Positions 53,783-63,863 of a stretch of 64,000 nt of DNA are shown in pieces. Under the pieces are notes generated by a model. It had not been told where the DNA came from. It searched no databases and worked only from the letters and a program-made list of their open reading frames with translations. Position numbers and translations under genes: made by a program. The stretch is taken from NCBI GenBank assembly GCA_021292165.1, contig CM037879.1, positions 248,105,438 to 248,169,437 on the forward strand, in the 5' to 3' direction. The stretch is from Shinisaurus crocodilurus. Its lineage: Eukaryota; Chordata; Lepidosauria; Squamata; Shinisauridae. Position 1 is the first letter of the stretch. Each line of letters begins with the position of its first letter.

Positions 53783-55114
53783 TTTTCAGAACTGGAGGTG
53801 ATACTATAATCATAGCCCATGAATGTAGACACATTCATATTTGTTGTTCCAGCATAGTCTCTGATTAAACTATTTCCTCACTTTTTAATAGCACTTTAAG
53901 CTCTACCCTGGAAATACTAAAACTAGATCCCAGGAGACTGACTTCTGCAGCTGCACTATACATGTAAAGATTTTGATGTACTATTTACTATTGGATAACA
54001 CCTCTGACTTAAAAAATATTTATTTAAAAACAAACAATGCAAATATGGTGTTTCTTTGGACTGTCTGAGATCCCCTTTTAGCACTAGAGTGAAATCTATT
54101 TTCACCAGCACAATACTGGCAGCACAAAGGAGGTGGGGGATTAGCAACATGATGGGGAAGAAATTGAAGTTACTAGTCAGAATCCCATGCTCACTCAAAA
54201 TGGGTGGATAACAGCATGATGTAATGTCTGGAAAAGACATCAACATCCCCATTGAGTAAATGAAGAACACAAAATGAATGCCCTCACCTCCTCCCATTCA
54301 CCCACCCACCCCATCAGAGAGAGAATAGGATTCTGGCTAATTGTGTAATCAATCATGGCAGACCACAAGAGGTGTAAGCTCAAGTTATAGAACACAACTA
54401 TTGCTGTGTTGATTGGTGCTTTTCCTGCATGGCTAATGCATGGGTGTTTGTGTTGCTACATTAGCTTTTGTTTCTAGAGCTATTGTTCTGCTGTTGACTC
54501 AACTGCTGTTAACCCTGGAATAGCACCCACCTGACACAGTGGGTGGAATTGCCCCACCTGCCATCTCTCTCAGCACCAAATCCTACAGCTAGCTTTCCAT
54601 AGATATATTTGAATTTTAGCACTCATGGCACTTTCTGTTTAGTGTATTTAGATACACTTACGGTACATGGAAGTAAGTTCAGCTAACTTTAATGGAATTT
54701 AATTTAAAATCAGTATGGTTAGAATGATATAGCTGCTGAACTTGCACTAGCTCTGATCCAGTGCCAGTAGTCCTACATTCCTTTCTATTTCAACATGTGT
54801 GTTTTGGTAGTGGGGTGGAGGGAAATAGTTGCTGCAGGGAATAACTATATATTCTTTATCGTTAGGGGAGATGTGTCCTTTGCTGCTAGTGATAAAACCA
54901 AATAAAATGAGAATAAAGAAAAAAGGGAAAACATGCACAAAGAGGCAGGGACATTCAGTTAGTGGCACAATGAACAAGATTGTTTCTAATAATAGTTACC
55001 GTAATTAGATAGATTAGATAGTTTCTAATAAATAATATTACTTTGGGGCACTTTTTGTTTTTTTTCTGCTACAAGTATATATGGGTACATAGAAAAAAAA
55101 AACTGCTGCCTGTA
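53783..55114. other. intergenic, no gene or clear repeat seen
   Basis: 1.3 kb of AT-rich DNA. Short frames are present, but none resembles a protein family. Confidence 0.6.
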
Positions 55115-55536
55115 GCCAAATGTATTTATTGTTATTTAATGAACATCTACTAAGCTGTCAGTCTGCTCCCCCACCCTCTGGGCAGTATTACAAACACAAA
55201 AATGTAATACAATCAATACAATTCAACATCATCAAACTAACAGATAAAAACAGCATAAAAACAGATACCTGGGAAGTCTCATTGAACTCAACAGGAGTTA
55301 CTTCTGAATAGACATATATAGGATTGTCCTGTAAAATTGTAAAAGGCCTAGAAAAATAAAGAGGCTTTCAGCTGGCACTGATATGATAGATTTTCTTTGG
55401 AATGTGAAGTGCAGGCACCCTGAGGTGCTTCCAAAATGATCTTAAGAGTACAGGCAAATATTATCTTAGTGTACAGGTGAGAATGAGGTACATTCAGGTA
55501 TTTTGGTCCCAAGCTGTACTGGGCTTTGAAGGTAGG

Positions 55537-56098
55537 TGTCATGCCCCTGCCCATGGGCAAAACGTTATACCTGTTAGTATGTGAGGGGAGGGGGAGTGTG
55601 AGAGGAGTGTGGAATGTTGGATGTCTGCTGATTGGCTGAGAGAGTGAGAAGGAGGGGTGAAGCCTGTTATATAAACAGTGGGCGGTGCTGTTCAAAGTTG
55701 AGTGGGTTGTTGTTGTTGGAGTGGGTTGCAGAGAGGAGTCTGAGAGGGAGTGGTGTGTGGAGAGAGAGAGAGAGAGAGAGAGAGAGTCTGAGTGGAGTCT
55801 AGGGAGAGAGGGGGGACTATTGGGTAGTGCTGTCTGAGAGAGACAGTGAGAGAAAGGGTGTGAGAGAGGGGGAGTTTAGAAAGTTTAGAATCCTTTTACA
55901 TTATCTATTTCCCTACCCTTGATTGTAAATAAATAAACTTGTTTCCTTTTTAAAAATCTAAAAGGAGTGGTCTGAGTTGGTTACCCTGGAGGGGGTTGGT
56001 GGCAGTGGAGGAGATTAAGAGAGTGTGGAGGTGGGATTTGACCATAATAAAGTTGCGAGTTCAAATCACAAGGTGGGAGTGAGGGGTGAGGCATCACA
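55537..56098 (+). mobile_element. solo LTR, 562 bp, with 5-bp target duplication
   Basis: Starts TGTCATGCC and ends GGCATCACA (TG...CA with 8 of 9 inverted bases). GTAGG flanks it at 55532-55536 and 56099-56103. Inside, in order: an inverted CCAAT box (CTGATTGGCT, 55628), a TATA box (TTATATAAAC, 55668), a (GA)n run (55760-55787) and AATAAA (55928). These are U3, R and U5 landmarks on the plus strand. No internal retroviral or gypsy genes remain, so the class (ERV or gypsy) is undecided. Confidence 0.85.
55760..55787. repeat. (GA)n microsatellite inside the LTR
   Basis: About 13 GA units. Confidence 0.9.
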
Positions 56099-56155
56099 GT
56101 AGGCATCAGCATTTTGAACTGTGCCTGGAAATGGACAAATGTACCTACCTCCATT

Positions 56156-57053
56156 ATGTTTTACAAGTGGGACCTGGCAACACAATGTTGCAGTGTGGAG
56201 TCTTTCTGTTCAGCATTCCACCCATTCTATTCCTTTCCATTTTTCAGTTTCTCCACAAGTCAGCTTTCTGTGCATGCTCAATTCTCATTGGCTTGGTTTG
56301 TCTTCTGTCTCCCATTTTAAGACTTTTTGTGGAGGTAAGGTAGATTGATGCCCAATCCCAGTTGTTAAATTTTTAGATTTTCCCATTGATTTTTATGGGC
56401 AGTTCTCTGTTCCATCCTTGGTATATTTTAAAATAGCTTACCTGGGTAAACTAGGAGTTGAGCTATCCTGGCAATAAGGATATTTTCTACCCTTTTTGTA
56501 TATCTGTGTCTCTTCCTCCCTTTCCAGCCACTTCATTCTATTCCTTCCCCCACCCAATTGTCAAGATTTTTTTCCCACTCTGTCAGCCAACATTATGTGC
56601 CACTGAGATATTATAGGGCTACATTTTTTGTTTGTCCCTTAGGGCTTTCTTCCTGAAGTTGGGTGTGTATATGTGACCTATCTGCAAATGTTGGGGTTAC
56701 TCCAAGTCTGCTGATACCTCTCTCTCCTGTGGGTGGGTGGTATTGGTTGGCCCCGGCTTCATGAACATGGGAAGACTCAAATTGGTATTAAAAGGAAAGA
56801 ACATATGTGATATTAAAAAAACAAAACAAAACATGTTTATAACTTTTTTTAAATCACATCCTTGAGCTCAGGTGCATCCACATTTCCCCCTCTCTCCAGA
56901 TGCTATCTTTTTAACAATCACGTGCAGTAGGTTAATCTCCAGTTGTTTACAGTCACTCATTGTTTTTCTTTCCCGTGCTTTAAAAGGAAACCGAGAGTGG
57001 TGAACCTAGCAGGACCGGATCGAGTGGTGAACCTAGCAGGACCGGATCGGATC
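56156..57053. other. intergenic, no gene seen
   Basis: Unclassified sequence. At 56996-57050 a 28-base unit (TGGTGAACCTAGCAGGACCG...) is repeated twice in tandem. Confidence 0.6.
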
Positions 57054-57123
57054 TTAAGGGCGTAACCTTATGCAGCATGCCGAGACAGAAAGAAGTCCTA
57101 CAACTCCCAGCATCCCTCTAGCG

Positions 57124-57259
57124 CAGGGCTCTCCAACCTTGGGTCCCCAGATGTTGCTGGACTACAGCTCCCAGAATCCCTTGCCATTAGCCATGCTGGC
57201 TGAGTATCCTGGGAGCTGTAGGCCAGCAACATCTGGGGACCCAAGGTTGGAGAGCCCTG
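57124..57259. mobile_element. 136-bp hAT MITE, copy 1
   Basis: CAGGGCTCTCCAACCTTGGG at the left, inverted CCCAAGGTTGGAGAGCCCTG at the right, whole element foldback. CTCTAGCG is duplicated exactly at 57116-57123 and 57260-57267. It is inserted into a GCAATCCTATG-type repeat starting at 57058. Confidence 0.93.
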
Positions 57260-57346
57260 CTCTAGCGGCTTCACAGTGCAGAAGAGGAAAGATGCAAAAA
57301 TATCTCAATGGCTTCTTCAGGAGGGATTTTATTTTATTGCTTGGTA

Positions 57347-57724
57347 CAGTAATATCTTGGATTGCAAGTAACTTGGTCTGAGAGCGTTTTGCAAGACAAG
57401 CAATTTTTAAAAATAAATTTTGACTTGATAAATGAGCAAGGTCTTGCAATAGTAGGGATGTAACCGCTCGCCTCGAACGGGTGTAGCAGGCCGAAATTGG
57501 CCCCGCTCACACCCGCCAGAGACTCGGTTTGATATAAGAGTGTTTTGGATTACAAGCACAGTTCCGGAACCAATTATGCTTTCAATCCAAGGTATTACTG
57601 TATAATACCTTGGATTGAAATTGGCCCCGCTCACACCCGCCAGAGACTCGGTTTGATATAAGAGTGTTTTGGATTACAAGCACAGTTCCGGAACCAATTA
57701 TGCTTTCAATCCAAGGTATTACTG
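57347..57724 (+). mobile_element. pogo/Tigger-like MITE with insertion and tandem partial copy
   Basis: A complete element with TA flanks (57347-57600) carries an extra ~70 bases (about 57450-57520, containing GGCCCCGCTCACACCCGCC). The right portion, including that insert, is repeated at 57603-57724 and again ends CCAAGGTATTACTG before TA. Confidence 0.85.
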
Positions 57725-57847
57725 TATACTCATGCAGCATTTCTCTGGGCCATATGGCAGGTGCTGGGTACCTCAGACTCTGGGTAGGGGTGCAGAATGC
57801 TAATCAGTAGAGCTGCTAAGCTGCAAAACCTCTGTAAAACATAGATT

Positions 57848-58006
57848 TCATAGATCATAGAGTTGGAAGGAGCCTACAAGGCTATCGAGTCCAACCCCCT
57901 GCTCAATGCAGGAAACTAGAGGGGGGGTCTCCCATCCAAGTAATAACCAGGCTTGACCCTGCTTAGCTTTCCACGCTCAGACAAGCTGAGCCAGCGTAAG
58001 CCACAT
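57848..58006 (-). mobile_element. 5S rRNA-derived SINE with CR1-type tail, second copy
   Basis: Same order as 41549-41725: CATAGAGTTGGAAGGAGCCT, then CTCCCATCCAAGTAATAACC, then CTTAGCTTTCCACGCTCAGA, all inverted relative to the SINE. Confidence 0.75.
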
Positions 58007-58425
58007 TGTTCCCTTTCTGACAGGTATATACAATTTCTCAAACTTAAAGAGTTTAAGGGACCAGCCCCCAAATTCACAGATTCAGAGCAGGATGGGGTCA
58101 AGGTAATCTAGGCCTATCTCCTGCTGTGAGGCAATATCATCTATCCGTACACCAGCCCCAAGTACACAACCCAGAACCATGAGCAGAGAACCAGTGCAAT
58201 GTACAAAGATGCATACAGAGCAGATACAATCAAGTCATCTCACATCCTGTAAACAAGCCCCAGGGTTAGTAGTCAATATTACTTTGGGCAAGTAGGTATT
58301 TCTCCCTGCTTGAACAACAGGTTTTTTAAACTTCAGGCCTGGGCAAGACTAAAATATGCCAACACTAAGTTCTGATGGCCAGTTCACACAATGTATCTTT
58401 CTGCCAACATGAGCAGCCCCTATCA

Positions 58426-58561
58426 CAGGGCTCTCCAACCTTGGGTCCCCAGATGTTGCTGGACTACAGCTCCCAGAATCCCTTGCCATTAGCCATGCTG
58501 GCTGAGTATGCTGGGAACTGTAGCCCAGCAACATCTGAGGACCCAAGGTTGGAGAGCCCCG
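58426..58561. mobile_element. 136-bp hAT MITE, copy 2
   Basis: Same ends and exactly the same length as 57124-57259. CCCTATCA is duplicated exactly at 58418-58425 and 58562-58569. Confidence 0.93.
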
Positions 58562-58569
58562 CCCTATCA

Positions 58570-59393
58570 TCTCCAGATGCAGAAACGTAATGTGTGAAAC
58601 AGTGATCACAGTAATAGTCTGCAACAATTCCCACATTCTCAGTGGTCAGTGTAGTAGACAGAAAATATGGGCACCTAAACAGCTGTATCCACTTCCCCAG
58701 TGTTGTTGGAAACACTCAAAAAGTTGAAAGACTAGTGTGGAGGGTGCTCAAATGGTAGAACCCTTCAGTCAACATAGCACCTATGTTACTATCTCAGACA
58801 TCCTTCCACAATCAGATTATTGGACTACAACTCCCATCACCCCAGCCAGCAGGGCCATTGGCCGTGCTAGCTGGGGATGATAGGAGTTGTGATCCAGTCC
58901 ATCTGGGGGGGGCACCAGGTTGGGCAAGGATGACCTATATTGTATAGAACAGCCTTCCCCAGCCTGGTCCCCTCCAGATGTTTTCGACTACAACTCCCAG
59001 CATTCCTGCCCATCAGCCATGCTGGCTGGAGATGATAGGAGTTGAAGTCCAAGTCACCTGGAAGGCACCAGGTCCGTCCCCCCCGCGCCTTGGCTCTCTT
59101 CTTTTGCAAAGCATTTTGTAAGCCGAGTCAAGGAGCCGCGGCGGTGACCCAAAGGCAGAACAGGACGGGCGCCTTGGTCGGTTCAGCTCCAGTCGGAATG
59201 ATTCCGCTTACATTTTACCCCCTATGAATGACTACCGCGGAAGTAAGTCCCATTCATTCGGTTCAGTGAAGATGACTCCCATGTAAACGCGTATAGGATT
59301 GCAACCTCGCCGTGCAATTTTATACGTGTACGCTCGGAAGTAAGCCCCGCTGTGTTCAACGGAACTTACTTCCGTCCCTTGAAAGTGGGTTTA
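58570..59393. other. intergenic with two hairpin MITE remnants
   Basis: 58815-58930 and 58950-59072 are foldback copies of the family seen at 38106-38249 (arms around CTACAACTCCCA and GGGAGTTGTAG). 59220-59390 holds common squamate hairpin repeats (GGAAGTAAGTCCC). No exon is seen. Confidence 0.6.
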
Positions 59394-59537
59394 GGGCATA
59401 ATCCTCTGCCACCAACGATCGGCCGGTGGGCCGGATGTGTCCCGCGGGCCTTAGTTTGAGGACCCCTGCTGAGTCTAGCCAGCCATGCTGGGAATTGTAG
59501 GACTTTTTTTCTGCCTAAATATGCATAGGATTGCGCC
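59394..59537. mobile_element. GCAATCCTATG-type MITE, 144 bp, with nested hAT end
   Basis: TTA flanks at 59391-59393 and 59538-59540; ends GGGCATAATCC and GGATTGCGCC. Inside, 59419-59469 reads (inverted) CAGGGGTCCTCAAACTAAGG, the left end of the hAT family at 47490. Confidence 0.7.
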
Positions 59538-59935
59538 TTAAAACTACATATATTTAGAAAGTAATAAAGCATACAAATAAGGCTGCAATCCTACGCACAC
59601 TTAGCAAGAAGTAAGTCCCACCGAACGTAATATAACTAAGCATAAGGATCGGACTTCAAAAACGTGCTATACCGCTGCTAAAATGAGACTTTAGCTTAAA
59701 AATAAATAAATAACGGAAAGCCCGCTTTAAGAAATATTACACAAAAAACACTAATGGTAAATATATTAGCGAAAGTACAGAGTACCAGTACGATGACTAA
59801 TCTGTTATATAGAGCAACAGTGAGCTTTCCCGTTCGTACTCTTCTGTCTTATTTAGTATCAGTTTTCGCCTCTCACAGGCAAATAAGTTTGCTGCTCTTT
59901 GGTCCCGGCGCGCGCATAGGTACGTCTTGAAAAAG

Positions 59936-60305
59936 ATACTACCCACCTTAAAAAACATAGTATCCTTTCACTGTAACTACGGCGCAGAGCCCAACCCTTA
60001 CTTACTTCCGTCTTACATCTCACGTGACAGTCGTATCCCAGCATTCTTCAGCCAAGATGGCAGCCTCCAGCAGTTAACGGCACGCGTCCGTGCCATTAGC
60101 ACTATGTGTACGCGTCCGTGCCATTAGCAAGCCGCCTTGGGTCCCAGTGTTGGGAGAAAGGCGGGATACAAATAAATATAATAATAATAGTACGCGTTCG
60201 TGCCTATTGTGTACGCGTTTGGCAAATTGGGCTTAGGTAGTAGCCTGCTTAATATACCTTCTCCATCAACCAAAAGGTAGCTTGTTAACCCGGATCCTCG
60301 GAGAC
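59936..60305 (+). promoter_or_regulatory. UTP20: UTP20 promoter and 5' untranslated region
   Basis: Upstream of the UTP20 ATG are an ETS-type ACTTCCG (60004-60010), a CACGTG E-box (60021-60026) and a YY1-like CCAAGATGGCAGC (60052-60064) within about 60 bases, in a stretch richer in CpG than its surroundings. MYC/USF E-boxes and YY1 sites are typical of ribosome-biogenesis genes. No TATA box. The start site is inferred to lie between 60050 and 60300. Confidence 0.6.
60082..60231. repeat. 28-bp minisatellite units split by a SINE tail
   Basis: ACGCGTCCGTGCCATTAGCA occurs at 60082 and exactly 28 bases later at 60110. Related units (ACGCGTTCGTGCC, ACGCGTTTGGC) follow at 60192 and 60213. Between them 60130-60190 is a Sauria-type SINE 3' end (GCCGCCTTGGGTCCCAGTGT...AATAATAATAG). 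Confidence 0.8.
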
Positions 60306-60350
60306 ATGAAGACTAAATCGTCCTCTCACAAGTCTGAGAACACGCACAGG
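60306..60350 (+). CDS. UTP20: UTP20 coding exon 1
   Basis: ATG at 60306, 15 codons, donor GTAAGA at 60351. Basic and Ser-rich N-terminus. No upstream in-frame methionine continues the similarity. Confidence 0.92.
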
Positions 60351-62679
60351 GTAAGATACGGGGGACCGGGTGGCAGGAGGCATCTGAAGTTGAACCTTTG
60401 ACTCTTCTACAAACTCAGTTTATTTATTTATTATATTTATACCCCCCCTTTTTTTTCCTGCAAGGAACTCAAGGTGGCTTACATAATCCTCTCCATTTTA
60501 TCCTCACAACAACCCTGTGAGGTAGGTTAGGCTGAGAGTCAGTGACTGGCCCAAACTGGCTTTCAATATTTGTTCAATATTAAGAGCTTACGGAACTTCA
60601 GAAACAATATATCTGATATCCAGTTACATATTGGCCTTTCTGAAAAAGCGATTGGAGCAGACTGGCACTTAATCAGAGGCGAACGATACTTTTAGCTTCC
60701 TGTGCAATAATTTGTGGATATTTCTAGTTCCTGCGAAAAAATAACGCAGCTAATGCCCAACACCAAGCCAGTGTGGCATAGTGGTGAGAGTGTTGGACTG
60801 GGACTCGTGAGATCCTGGTTCTAGTCCCTGCTCCGCCATGAAACTCATTGGGTGACTTTGGGCCAGACTCTCAGCCTAACCTACCTCACAGGGGTGTTGT
60901 GAGGATAAAATGGAGAGGAGGAGGAGGAGGAGGATTATGTAAGCCGCCTTGGGTTCCTTTCAGGAAAAAAGGTGGGGTATAAATATAATAAATAAATAAA
61001 AATAGCAACTGCATGCCTAGTATTTCTCTCTCCACACCCCCAATAAAAAAGCAGCAAACCTGTAGGTTTCTGGTCTTGGATAACATGGACAAGATCTTGG
61101 TAATTCTAAAAACTTCTAAAGCATGTTGCTTGTCTTTAAGAACATAATTTGTTCTACTTGTTAGATCTTGATGTTTTGACATATGCACAATAGCTGAAGC
61201 TTTGGGTAGGTGCAAAGTGCTTCTGGTACTGTATAGAATGCAAGGGAAAGGCCTAGTCCTCAACAGGCAACTAACGTGTAATAGTATTGTGGGAGACATC
61301 CCAGTCCTGTCAGGTGGTGTCTGTCCGCCCCACTAAAATATGCCTGCACCTACCTGCCAAAATGTGACCAAATCAAACTACAGTCATGCCTTGGATTGAG
61401 AGCATAATTCTTTCCAGAAACGTGCTTGTAATCCAAAACACTCTTATATCAAAACGAAATCCCCCCAAAAAAATTTGTACGGAGATTTTTAATTTAAGCC
61501 GTACTACAGTACTTGTATTGCAAGACGTTGCTTGTATATCAAGTCAAAAATAAATATTTAAAAATTTGCTTGTCTTGCAAAACGCTCTCAAACCAAGTTA
61601 CTTGCAATCCAAGCTATTACTGTATCCCTACCTATTAGAACACTGATCACTGAGAGTCCTAATATGCCTGAAAAAGCTTCTCATGTTGACTTTTCCTACT
61701 TTGAACTGTGTGCTGATTTACTGAGCTTCATACATGAAAATTAAGCTTGCATTGCTACTACTTTGGTCCTGATCACAGTTAACTAGAATAAGTGTCATTG
61801 ATTTTAATGGAACTTAACTTGGAACTGAAATTAGTGGGATGTACTTTCATGTAAACTTATTTGGAATTATTTGCAAGGCATTTTCTTCTCCTCTCTGCCT
61901 TATTTCCCACCTTCCTGTTGAGCATCACAAATGGAAATGGATAATAGATGTTCTAAATTGGTACTAGAGACTAGGTAGCTATTCTTCTGCTGTGGGGAGT
62001 GGTAATAGATGTGCACTCAGTTGTGCCTGTCCAAAGATCCATTTAATAAAATTCAGCCCTGGGCAGGAATCACAATTCATTTCATAAAGAAAGCTGACCT
62101 TATGTATGCTGAAGAACAAGCATGCAGATGAACTGCCTTCATTGAAACAAATGAATGAACTACCGTAGTTCTGGACAGAGGAGCTCCATTCATGCAATGG
62201 AGCTCCTGTACCCAGAGCTGATTGCTGGATTGGGGCAAGAGTCTCTCTGATTGTCATATTTGGGGGTGGGAGCAATTTTTTCTCCCAAAACCATATGGTG
62301 TGATTCTTACACTTGCAGCACACTCTAAACTAGATGATAAACCTTAAGCTTGAATATGGAAGTTCCTGCCCAGTATGGAAAATTGGACTAAATAACCTTC
62401 AGATAAGTGTTGGCCCCAGAAGAGCCTGATTTCATTTAATTCTATAGGCTACGCTGTCTCATGAGCATTGTGTCAAATACGTTTAAAGGTAGTGCTGCAG
62501 AGAGTTTGGCCTGTTCTATTTGACAACTTTCTTTTAAGCGTGATGATGTGATGATTACTGAAAAGCAACCAAAGTAACTTCTAGTGTTTCTGTTGCAGTT
62601 TCTCACCTTCTCGGAACGCTTAAGCAATGTAAACATTGACATTATTCATCGCATTGACAGAACAGGGAGCTATGCTGAG
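60306..62679 (+). CDS. UTP20: UTP20, first two coding exons (gene continues right of window)
   Basis: Exons 60306-60350 and 62599-62679 join in phase 0 and encode MKTKSSSHKSENTHR followed by FLTFSERLSNVNIDIIHRID and RTGSYAE. This is the UTP20 N-terminus. UTP20 is a very large HEAT-repeat protein (about 2785 residues in human) of the U3 snoRNP/SSU processome, needed for 18S rRNA processing in the nucleolus. The window therefore holds only 42 codons. It is divergent from SLC5A8, as in human 12q23. Confidence 0.93.
60420..60558 (-). mobile_element. Sauria-type SINE, 5' truncated
   Basis: Inverted tail and body: TTTATTTATTATATTTATAC, then CACAACAACCCTGTGAGGTA and CTGAGAGTCAGTGACTGGCC. It ends before the tRNA-like head. 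Confidence 0.85.
60767..61003 (+). mobile_element. Sauria-type tRNA-derived SINE
   Basis: GCCAGTGTGGCATAGTGGTG head, B box GGTTCTAGTCC, body TGACTTTGGGCCAGACTCTC, a (GAG)n expansion near 60912-60930, and an AAATAAATAAAAA tail. Confidence 0.9.
61381..61622 (-). mobile_element. pogo/Tigger-like MITE, 242 bp
   Basis: Inverted copy: CAGTCATGCCTTGGATTGAG at the left, CTTGCAATCCAAGCTATTACTG at the right, TA flanks at 61379-61380 and 61623-61624. Confidence 0.87.
62599..62679 (+). CDS. UTP20: UTP20 coding exon 2
   Basis: 81 bases, phase 0 to 0, acceptor TTGCAG, donor GTAAGG. Encodes FLTFSERLSNVNIDIIHRID and RTGSYAE, highly conserved in vertebrate UTP20. Confidence 0.93.
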
Positions 62680-63253
62680 GTAAGGCCTATGTAGTTGTTT
62701 TGAGTTTTTATTGCTATGCTTCCAGTAAAGATCATGATGTTTCTTGTGTGTATTAGAGCATTTCCAGATGTCATCTTCCCCAGTGGTGGGAGTAGCAAAC
62801 CCAGAAGTGAAACATAAAGACCCTGATACCAGCTATTCACTTCTATTTATTTATTTAAAGTATTTTTATCCTGCTCCTCAGCCAAAAAGGCTCCCAGAGC
62901 AGCTTACATGCAGTCAGTAAAACAAGACAGTCCCTGCCCGCAAGCTTACAATCTAAAAGTTTGGAGTTACTTGATAGAGAAGTTTGGAGTTCCCATTGCT
63001 GTTTTGGTGTAGTGGTTGCTCCCCCACCCCCAATACATATGCCAGTTCTGTTAATATGTTTGGACCTGTAGCAATTAAACAGGGATTGGCATAGCTGATA
63101 CCTGGCTTGAAGGTGTTTGCTAGTCACCCCCAAAAGCACTATGACTGCTCTAGGAAGACAATATCTGGAGTAACCCTTGGTATTCTCAGTCGTCTTAAAT
63201 TATGCTCTATACCTGCTGAAGCATGTGTCCCTTAAGTTCCATGCTTCTCTAGC

Positions 63254-63863
63254 TGACATCCTATTTTTACTTATTTATTTATTTAATGTATTTATTCACT
63301 GCCCATCAGCCAAAAGGCTCCCTGGGCGGTTTACAAAACAAAGTAACACAAAAATATCAACACAAATAATATAAAAACACAAACATATTAAAATATAACA
63401 TGATAAAAACAAGCAGCCAAAATAAATTCAATCCAGAGGTACAGTGGCGATAATAAAAAGAATAAAATCAACCATTAAAATATTGGGCAAATAAAAAGGT
63501 ATTCACCTGGCGCCTGAAAGAATAGAGGGTAGGCGCCAGGCGCACCTCCTTGGAAAGCTCAATCCACAGATGGGGTGCCACAACTGAGAAGGCCCTTCCC
63601 CTAGTAGCCACCCTTCTAGCCTCTTTTGGAGGGGGCACTCTGAGAAGGGCCTCCGAAGAAGATCTCAGGGTTTAGGCAGGCTCGTATGGGACGAGGTGTT
63701 CCTTCAGATAACCTGGACCCAAACCGTTTAGGGCTTTAAATGTTAATGTAAGCACTTTGAATCAGGCCTGGACTTCTATTGGTAGCCAGTGTAAATAATA
63801 GAGGACTGGCGTAATATGTTCTTGTCGGCCACTCCCTGTTAGCAGCCTCACTGCCCTGTTTTG
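63254..63863 (-). mobile_element. L2-like LINE 3' tail
   Basis: The left T/A-rich end (TTATTTATTTATTTAATGTA) is followed by GGCTCCCTGGGCGGTTTACA and the family landmarks CAACTGAGAAGGCCCTTCCC and ACCGTTTAGGGCTTTAAATG. It breaks off at a SINE insertion at 63864. Confidence 0.75.

Larger units (their letters stand above)
55115..56155 (-). mobile_element. L2-like LINE 3' tail interrupted by a solo LTR
   Basis: Reads like the other L2-like tails (GGTCCCAAGCTGTACTGGGC) up to 55536 and resumes after 56098 with CATCAGCATTTTGAACTGTG. Confidence 0.65.
60351..62598 (+). other. UTP20 intron 1
   Basis: Holds a truncated inverted Sauria SINE (60420-60558), a nearly complete Sauria SINE (60767-61003) and a pogo-like MITE (61381-61622). 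The rest is unclassified. Confidence 0.8.
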
